This document shows, one piece after another, positions 25,839 to 30,489 of a stretch of 30,489 nucleotides of DNA; positions within the stretch are counted from its first letter, which is position 1; each line of letters opens with the position of its first letter. The position numbers were made by a program, and so were the translations under genes. Under the pieces are notes generated by a model. The model was given only the letters and a program-made list of their open reading frames with translations. It ran no database searches and was not told the DNA's origin. The DNA comes from Methyloceanibacter sp. (GTDB lineage: Bacteria > Pseudomonadota > Alphaproteobacteria > Rhizobiales > Methyloligellaceae). The DNA is taken from NCBI GenBank assembly GCA_016649675.1, contig JAENXG010000007.1, positions 1 to 30,489 on the forward strand, written 5' to 3'.

Positions 25839-26953
25839 ACCCGCATCGGCATGAGAACGTAGAGGGCGGAGGCGTCCTTGCCGTCGCGTACCATGGTGGG
25901 CGAGCCTGCATCGGCGAGCTGAAACTCGGCCGTGCCGCTTTCGAGCTGCCCCGATATATCGAGCAGGTAGCGGGCATTGAAGCCGATCTCGAGCGGATCG
26001 AAGCCATACTCGACGGACAATTCCTCGGTGGCGCTGCCGCTGTCGGGATTGTTGACGGAAAGCACAAGCTTGCCGTCATTGATGGTGAGCTTCACGGCGC
26101 GGCCCTTGTCGCTCGACAGCGTCGAGACGCGGTCGACGGCTTGGGCGAAGGCGGTGTTGTCCACCTCCATGCGCTTGTCGTTCCCTTGCGGGATGACGCG
26201 CTCATAATCGGGGAAGGTGCCGTCGATCAGCTTCGAGGTGAGCACGACGCGGGACGTCGACACGCGGATCTTCGACGGCGACAGCTCGAGCCGGACCTCG
26301 CCGTCCGCGTCCTCGACCAGCTTGGCAAGCTCGAGCACGGTCTTGCGCGGCACGATCACGCCCGGCATCCCCTTGGCACCCGCAGGCAGCGGTAGTTCAA
26401 CTTGCGCCAGGCGATGCCCGTCGGTGGCCACCGCGCGCAGCATCGCTTTGCCGCCACTATCGGTGGCGTGGAGATAGATGCCGTTCAGATAATAGCGGGT
26501 CTCCTCGGTGGAGATGGCGAAGCGCGTCTTCTCGATCAGCCGCTTCAGGTCGCCCGCCGACAGGGTGAAGTTGTGGCCGAGATCGTCGACGCTCAAAGCC
26601 GGGAAGTCATCGGCCGGCAGCGTCTGCAACGAGAACTGGGCAGGGCCGCTGGTGATGGAGAGTCGTCCCTGCTCGCCGTCACGGAGAAGCTCGATATCGC
26701 TTCCCTCGGGCAGCTTGCGCACGATGTCGTGGAACATATGAGCAGGCACGGTGGTAGCGCCCTCCCCTTTGGCCCGGCAGGGGACGGTCTCGACCAGCTC
26801 TATGTCGAGATCGGTCGCGGTGAGCTTCAGTTCGTTGTTGCTGGCGGTGAGGAGGACATTGGAGAGGATAGGGATGGTGTTCCGCCGCTCGACCACGCTC
26901 GCCACATGGGCGAGCGCCTTGGCAAGGCCTGGTTTGTCGATGGTGAGCCGCAT
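25835..26953 (-). CDS. dnaN: DNA polymerase III beta subunit (sliding clamp)
   Basis: The ring-shaped processivity clamp of replication. From the ATG at 26953 the protein has 372 residues, the standard length, and starts 'MRLTIDKPGLAKALAHV'. Clamp features include 'RRNTIPILSNVLL', 'ATDLDIELV', 'VATDGHRLAQVELPLP', 'IDGTFPDYERVIP' and the C-terminal 'ALYVLMPMRV'. The frame stays open upstream to 27136, but the added residues are not family-like. The ribosome-binding site is weak. The 205-nt gap to dnaA contains GTTCGAAC (27070-27077) and no DnaA-box cluster. Confidence 0.96.
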   Translation of the reverse strand: MRLTIDKPGLAKALAHVASVVERRNTIPILSNVLLTASNNELKLTATDLDIELVETVPCRAKGEGATTVPAHMFHDIVRKLPEGSDIELLRDGEQGRLSITSGPAQFSLQTLPADDFPALSVDDLGHNFTLSAGDLKRLIEKTRFAISTEETRYYLNGIYLHATDSGGKAMLRAVATDGHRLAQVELPLPAGAKGMPGVIVPRKTVLELAKLVEDADGEVRLELSPSKIRVSTSRVVLTSKLIDGTFPDYERVIPQGNDKRMEVDNTAFAQAVDRVSTLSSDKGRAVKLTINDGKLVLSVNNPDSGSATEELSVEYGFDPLEIGFNARYLLDISGQLESGTAEFQLADAGSPTMVRDGKDASALYVLMPMRV

Positions 26954-27158
26954 GTTGACAGGTACCCCGATAATTGGCCCTTCCCGCCGCTGCATTCGAC
27001 CCTGGCCGAAGCGCTTTTTGGCTCCAGTCCGAGGCTTTCGAAGGCGTGATGAGGCGCGAAGAACTTGAGGTTCGAACTTGACGCGATAGAGGGGATTTTG
27101 CAAGAGCGGGCGGGGGACGCCTCGGCCTAGGACCAAGCCCCCTCCCGGCCCCTTCCCT

Positions 27159-28589
27159 CTAGTCGCGCAGCAAGCGCTTCAGAAGCTCGATCTCCTCGCG
27201 GAGCTGGTTATCGTCGCTCATGAGCTGCTCGATCTTGCGGATTGCATGCAGCACGGTCGTGTGATCGCGATTGCCGAACCTCCGCCCGATCTCCGGCAGC
27301 GAGCGCGAGGTGAGCAGCTTCGCGAGATACATGCCGATCTGGCGCGGCCGCACGATCGAGCGGTTGCGCCGTCCCGATAACAGGTCGCCGCGGTTGACGC
27401 CGTAGTGCTTTGACACCGTGCGCAAGATGTCGTCGATGCGCACGCGCCTCGGCTCCGCCCCGCGCATGAGGTCGCGCACGATCTGCTCCGCGGTCTCCAG
27501 CGTCACCGGCTCGTCGGTGAGCTGGTAGCTGGCGCGCAAGCGATGGACGGCCCCTTCGAGCTCCCGCCCGCTCTCGGTCAGGCGTTCCGAGAGGAAGGCG
27601 AGAACGGTGTCGGAGATGGCGAGCCCTTTGGTATCGGAGCACGCCTCTTGCGCCCGCTTCTGCAGGATCTTGTGGCGAAGCTCGTAGTCCATGACCCCGA
27701 TCTCGGCGACGAGGCCGCCGCCGAGCCGCGAGCGCATGCGCATGTCGAGCTTGTCGAGCTGGGTCGGCGCCCGGTCGGCAGCGACCACCACCTGGCGTCC
27801 GCCGTCGATCAGCGAATTCAGCGTGTGACAAAACTCCTGCTGGATGGTCGGGCCTTGCAGGAACTCCATATCGTCGATCAGGAGAATGTCGATCTTGCGG
27901 AGTTTCTCCTTGAAGGCCAGCGCGTCGCGGGCGCGCAAGGCCTGCACGAAGCCCGACATGAAGCGCTCGGCAGTAAGATAGAGGACTTGCGCCTCGGGCT
28001 TGCGCTGCTTCACGTTCCAGGAGATGGCGTGCAGCAGATGGGTTTTACCGAGGCCCACATTGCCGTGCATGAACAAGGGATTGAACAGGGGCTGCGGGGT
28101 CGAGAAGGCCCCTGCCACCTCTTGTGCCGCGGCATGGGCGAGCCGGTTGGAGGCGCCGACCATGAAGCTCGCAAAGCTGAGCCGCGGATCGAGCGGCGAG
28201 CCCTCGAAGCCGCCATAGCCGGTACGGAGCGGCATAGGCAGCGGCACCGCTTCGGGCGCGGCCTCGACCACGGCCAGACCCCGCCTTTGGCGCAGCGGTT
28301 CCTTAGGCGTCTCAATGCCGAAATGCGGCTGCCTGACCCTGAATTCGAGGCGCTCGACCGTCGGCCATTCGGCGCGCGAAAGCCTCAGCACAAACTCGTA
28401 ATAATGCGAGCGGAGCCAGTTCCTGAGGAAGCGTGTCGCCACCGTGAGGTGGACGACCTCCTCGTCCACGAGCTCGACCTCCACCCCTCTAAACCAACTG
28501 GCGAAAACGTCCTCTCCCAGCTCAGCGCGTAGCCGGCTTTTGACCCTCGCCCAAGCATCGCTTGGCGCGCACTGCTGTTGCTGTGCCAC
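27159..28589 (-). CDS. dnaA: chromosomal replication initiator protein DnaA
   Basis: AAA+ initiator that binds DnaA boxes and opens the origin. The 476-residue protein shows the N-terminal DnaB-interaction domain (about 8-75), a variable linker (about 90-130), Walker A 'GNVGLGKT' (176-183), Walker B 'LLIDD' (236-240) and the C-terminal DNA-binding domain with the signature 'GRRFGNRDHTTVLHAIRKI' (436-454). The start is GTG with AAGAG upstream. It heads the dnaA-dnaN-recF-gyrB block. The 118 bases upstream (to the rhodanese gene) contain TTGACT on the minus strand but no good -10 partner, so the promoter may lie in or beyond the rhodanese gene. Confidence 0.96.
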   Translation of the reverse strand: MAQQQQCAPSDAWARVKSRLRAELGEDVFASWFRGVEVELVDEEVVHLTVATRFLRNWLRSHYYEFVLRLSRAEWPTVERLEFRVRQPHFGIETPKEPLRQRRGLAVVEAAPEAVPLPMPLRTGYGGFEGSPLDPRLSFASFMVGASNRLAHAAAQEVAGAFSTPQPLFNPLFMHGNVGLGKTHLLHAISWNVKQRKPEAQVLYLTAERFMSGFVQALRARDALAFKEKLRKIDILLIDDMEFLQGPTIQQEFCHTLNSLIDGGRQVVVAADRAPTQLDKLDMRMRSRLGGGLVAEIGVMDYELRHKILQKRAQEACSDTKGLAISDTVLAFLSERLTESGRELEGAVHRLRASYQLTDEPVTLETAEQIVRDLMRGAEPRRVRIDDILRTVSKHYGVNRGDLLSGRRNRSIVRPRQIGMYLAKLLTSRSLPEIGRRFGNRDHTTVLHAIRKIEQLMSDDNQLREEIELLKRLLRD

Positions 28590-28707
28590 GGTTCTTGCTC
28601 TTTCCCATTCAAATCATTCGCGCCGTTACGCACCGCACGCCTCATACATGAGCAGTCAACAGGTCGACGCGGACAGTGATGACCGTCCCCACGACTTGCC
28701 TCATGCC

Positions 28708-29154
28708 CTAGCCTTGTTGCCAGGGCAGGCTCGCCGCCTTCCAACCTCCGACGGAGCCGCGATGTCTCTCGTCGTCGAGCGGTCCTTCAAAACCGCAAGC
28801 GACGTTGTGACAGGCGCGGTATCCCGCCGCCGCCATCGCCTTGGCCGCAGCCAGGCTCCGGCTTCCCGAACGACAAATAAAGAAGAGGTCGTCGTCCGAC
28901 TGGACGCCAAGCGCCTTGAGCTCGCCGGCGAGACGCTCGGCGAAGCGCTGATCCACGGCCTGATCGGGGAAGGTCTGCCACTCGACGAGGACAGTCCGCT
29001 TACCGACAGGTCCGAGGTCTGGAATGCCCACATAGGTCCATTCCGCGCGCGTCCGCACATCGACGAGCTGCGAGCGAGGATTTGACTGGAGGACCTTCCA
29101 GGCCGCCTCCACGTCAACATCATCGACCGCTCTATCGCCGGTCTGTGCGCTCAA
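28708..29154 (-). CDS. rhodanese-like domain protein
   Basis: A single-domain 148-residue rhodanese-like protein, possibly a sulfurtransferase. The active-site loop is 'FFICRSGSRSL' with Cys94, and the fold elements 'QLVDVRTRAEW' and 'HRGSVGGWKAASLPW' are typical of a common alphaproteobacterial group. There is no signal peptide. The start is taken as TTG at 29154, with GGAGG nine bases upstream; no ATG or GTG fits as well. The ribosome-binding region overlaps a perfect palindrome, GGAACGTTCC (29156-29165). It lies immediately upstream of dnaA on the same strand and may share a transcript with it. Its substrate is unknown. Confidence 0.85.
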   Translation of the reverse strand: MSAQTGDRAVDDVDVEAAWKVLQSNPRSQLVDVRTRAEWTYVGIPDLGPVGKRTVLVEWQTFPDQAVDQRFAERLAGELKALGVQSDDDLFFICRSGSRSLAAAKAMAAAGYRACHNVACGFEGPLDDERHRGSVGGWKAASLPWQQG

Positions 29155-29589
29155 AGGAACGTTCCTCCCCTCAAGACAAGAGTACGACTAAAGAACAAAT
29201 TTTGTGCTAACCACAATAGGTGGTGGCTATATGACAAATAAGCCTACGCCCACCCACAGCTTACGCATTAACGTTCCACAAGATATCCACCCTCCTTACA
29301 TCGAAGACACAGAAAACCTTTCCCGGCTACAACCGGGCCCAAGGTACTCAATTGTGTAGGAGGGGAACGCCCCGTTCGAATGATTGGACTATACACATGG
29401 CAACCGCGCTGATCAAGCGAGGGCCCTGTGCAAATTTACTCAGAATGCCCCGTAAACTGAGCAGTCACTTGCGGTTCCCAAGCCTCTGTCCTGCAAGACT
29501 GATTCGTTCGAAATCGGGCTTCGGCGGGGGCGCGGCGGAAGGCTTTGACGCCCGCGAGTTGTTACACGATTTTTTTTTGCAGGAGGGAG

Positions 29590-29626
29590 GGCGGGACGCC
29601 GCGTGGCACTCCCCCGGCGTGCCGCC
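29590..29626. repeat. large hairpin next to a nine-T run
   Basis: Twelve-base arms, GGCGGGACGCCG (29590-29601) and CGGCGTGCCGCC (29615-29626), pair with one mismatch around a 13-base loop. The T run lies before the hairpin on the plus strand, so on either strand the order is wrong for a standard intrinsic terminator. It lies about 100 nt beyond the rpsT stop on the rpsT transcript side. Confidence 0.6.
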
Positions 29627-29694
29627 TGAGGTCAAGCAGTTGATATGTTCGTTGAATTGACATGTACGGAAGCGCGGGCCGGCGCGCGTCCTTT

Positions 29695-29710
29695 GTTGCT
29701 ACAAGGCAAC
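29695..29710 (-). terminator. hairpin after rpsT
   Basis: Five-base arms GTTGC and GCAAC around a 6-base loop, with outer TCCT/AGGA pairing possible on the minus strand, lie about 20 bases past the rpsT stop. A TTTTTTGTTTT tract lies on the plus-strand side (29720-29730), so the T run does not follow the hairpin in the rpsT direction. It is a weak candidate for the rpsT 3' end. Confidence 0.3.
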
Positions 29711-29728
29711 AGCAGAGGATTTTTTGTT

Positions 29729-29998
29729 TTAAGCGCTTTCCATGGCGCCGATGCGCTTGGCCAGGCGGGACACTTTGCGCGATGCGGTCTTGCGATGGAG
29801 CATGCCTTTTTGCGCCGTGCGGGCCATGACGGGCTCGGCTTCTTTCAACGCCACCTGAGCGGCTGCTTTGTCGCCGGCGGCGATCGCCTCTTCCACCTTG
29901 CGCACGGAACCCCGCATGCGGCTGCGCCGCGCCTTGTTGGTCGCGGTGCGGCGGACGGTCTGGCGAGCGGCTTTCTTTGCCGATTTCGTGTTGGCCAT
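29729..29998 (-). CDS. rpsT: 30S ribosomal protein S20
   Basis: Small basic protein that binds 16S rRNA early in 30S assembly. The 89-residue product begins 'MANTKSAKKAARQ', continues with 'RRSRMRGSVRKVEEAIAAGD' and ends with 'LHRKTASRKVSRLAKRI', all characteristic of S20. The ATG at 29998 follows AAGGA at seven bases. It is transcribed alone from a strong promoter at 30079-30107 with a leader of about 70 nt. rpsT near dnaA is a common alphaproteobacterial arrangement; here the rhodanese gene and the gene-free region lie between them. Confidence 0.97.
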   Translation of the reverse strand: MANTKSAKKAARQTVRRTATNKARRSRMRGSVRKVEEAIAAGDKAAAQVALKEAEPVMARTAQKGMLHRKTASRKVSRLAKRIGAMESA

Positions 29999-30078
29999 AG
30001 TTTGATCCTTGGAACGCGCCCTTCGGCCTTGAGGCGGGCGAAGAAAGCGCGAGAAACGTCAGAGAATGATTGGGGTGC

Positions 30079-30107
30079 TCTATAGCGACCGCCCATAGAG
30101 GCGTCAA
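30079..30107 (-). promoter_or_regulatory. sigma70-type promoter of rpsT
   Basis: On the minus strand TTGACG (30107-30102) and TATAGA (30084-30079) are separated by exactly 17 bases. They match the -35 and -10 consensus at 5 of 6 positions each. Transcription would start near 30072 and give a leader of roughly 73 nt before the rpsT start, long enough for the translational autoregulation known for S20. Confidence 0.75.
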
Positions 30108-30232
30108 CCTAAGCGAACGGCGGGCCCTCGCGCGCAATCCCGCTCGCAATTGACACGGAGAGGTCTCGGTGGCTCTTGTTTCGCGGCTGTTTCCGGCCAA
30201 GCCTTGAGCCAAGAGGCGACGAAAGCGACACG

Positions 30233-30489
30233 ATGCGAGTCCTTGTCACCGGCGCTGCCGGCTTCATCGGCTATCACACCGCAGCCCGCCTTATCGACCG
30301 CGGGCACGAGGTGATCGGGCTCGACAACCTCAATCCTTATTACGACGTGTCGCTGAAGGAGGCGCGCCTTGCCCGCCTCAAGGAGCACGAGCGCTTCCGC
30401 TTCATCAAGGCCGATCTCGCCGACCGGACGATCGTCGAGGCCACCTTCGCCGAGGAGAAGCCTGCCCGCGTGGTCCATCTCGCGGCCCA
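30233..30489 (+). CDS. NAD-dependent sugar-nucleotide epimerase, 3' end outside the window
   Basis: The first 85 codons of an extended short-chain dehydrogenase/reductase. The N-terminal Rossmann motif is 'VLVTGAAGFIGYHTAARL', followed by 'VIGLDNLNPYYDVSLKEARL' and 'VVHLAA'. 'DNLNPYYDVSLK' is typical of UDP-glucuronate 4-epimerases used for capsule or exopolysaccharide sugars, so that activity is the best guess. The ATG at 30233 lacks a strong ribosome-binding site (GAAAG about 8 bases upstream). It is divergent from rpsT. The catalytic Tyr-x-x-x-Lys lies beyond the window. Confidence 0.85.
   Translation, partial: MRVLVTGAAGFIGYHTAARLIDRGHEVIGLDNLNPYYDVSLKEARLARLKEHERFRFIKADLADRTIVEATFAEEKPARVVHLAA

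Larger units (their letters stand above)
29155..29728. other. 574-nt gene-free region of lower GC between rpsT and the rhodanese gene
   Basis: No convincing gene. By hand count 29161-29460 has 147 G+C of 300 (49%), well below the surrounding coding DNA. Short palindromic elements are dense: GGAACGTTCC (29156-29165), TTGTG/CACAA around a 5-base loop (29202-29216), a nested repeat ACCTT...AAGGT enclosing CCGG/CCGG (29316-29345), CGTTCGAA twice (29373-29380 and 29505-29512), a nine-T run (29570-29578) and a large hairpin (29590-29626). DnaA-box-like words are only partial (ATATCCACC at 29283-29291, CTAACCACA at 29207-29215, each 7 of 9). It probably carries the promoter of the rhodanese-dnaA genes; a replication origin is possible but not shown. 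Confidence 0.5.

Noticed and set aside
27061..27077. Possible LexA box from two GAAC words
   Set aside because: The spacing is 9 bases; the alphaproteobacterial LexA motif needs 7.
29360..29515. GTTCGAA words suggesting tRNA T-loops
   Set aside because: The flanking bases do not form a T-stem or acceptor stem, and no anticodon arm can be drawn.
29352..29660. Possible 102-codon gene in the gene-free region
   Set aside because: The composition is unlike the real genes, there is no family resemblance, and it runs through the T run and the large hairpin.

Overview
The window looks like a chromosomal segment of a GC-rich alphaproteobacterium, probably of the Rhizobiales/Hyphomicrobiales. The basis is the gene content: an ActS/ActR (RegB/RegA-type) redox two-component pair, an MmcB-type protein, an EgtB-EgtD ergothioneine pair, class I PHA synthase and a DnaA-DnaN-RecF-GyrB block, together with the REP-like 'ATGGCCGGG' palindromes common in that order. 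No phage, transposase, tRNA, rRNA or CRISPR array is visible. The species cannot be named from sequence reading alone.

Layout. 1-1.5 kb: 3' part of a SulP anion transporter whose C-terminal STAS domain lies in another frame (frameshift at a C run). 1.6-3.6 kb: MATE exporter convergent with a Bcp/PrxQ peroxiredoxin. 3.7-7.1 kb: PHA synthase (phaC), a frameshifted GNAT acetyltransferase and a secreted-type PHA depolymerase. 7.3-8.6 kb: speD-speE (spermidine synthesis). 8.6-12.2 kb, minus strand: egtB-egtD followed by a PPi-type phosphofructokinase. 12.3-15.3 kb: mmcB, then the response regulator and sensor kinase of the redox pair, with a twin-hairpin repeat between mmcB and the regulator. 15.3-17.7 kb, plus strand: ABC ATPase, ABC permease and Sco/SenC as a tight operon divergent from the sensor kinase. 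17.8-20 kb: intracellular PHA depolymerase (phaZ) and a YgjP-like metallopeptidase. 20-22 kb, minus strand: a bifunctional class A penicillin-binding protein. 22.1-28.6 kb, minus strand: dnaA, dnaN, recF, gyrB in that transcriptional order. 28.7-30.1 kb, minus strand: rhodanese, a 574-nt gene-free stretch with lower GC, and rpsT with a strong sigma70-type promoter. 30.2 kb to the end: start of a sugar-nucleotide epimerase.

Themes. Carbon storage is represented by one synthase and two unrelated depolymerases. Redox balance is represented by ActSR, Sco, the peroxiredoxin, ergothioneine synthesis and the rhodanese. The replication block is ordinary in order. I do not see a convincing new multi-gene system. 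The observations most worth a second look are the two single-base frameshifts in C runs, the inverted repeat just upstream of the phaZ ribosome-binding site, the twin hairpin element, and the gene-free stretch upstream of the rhodanese-dnaA genes with its many short palindromes.
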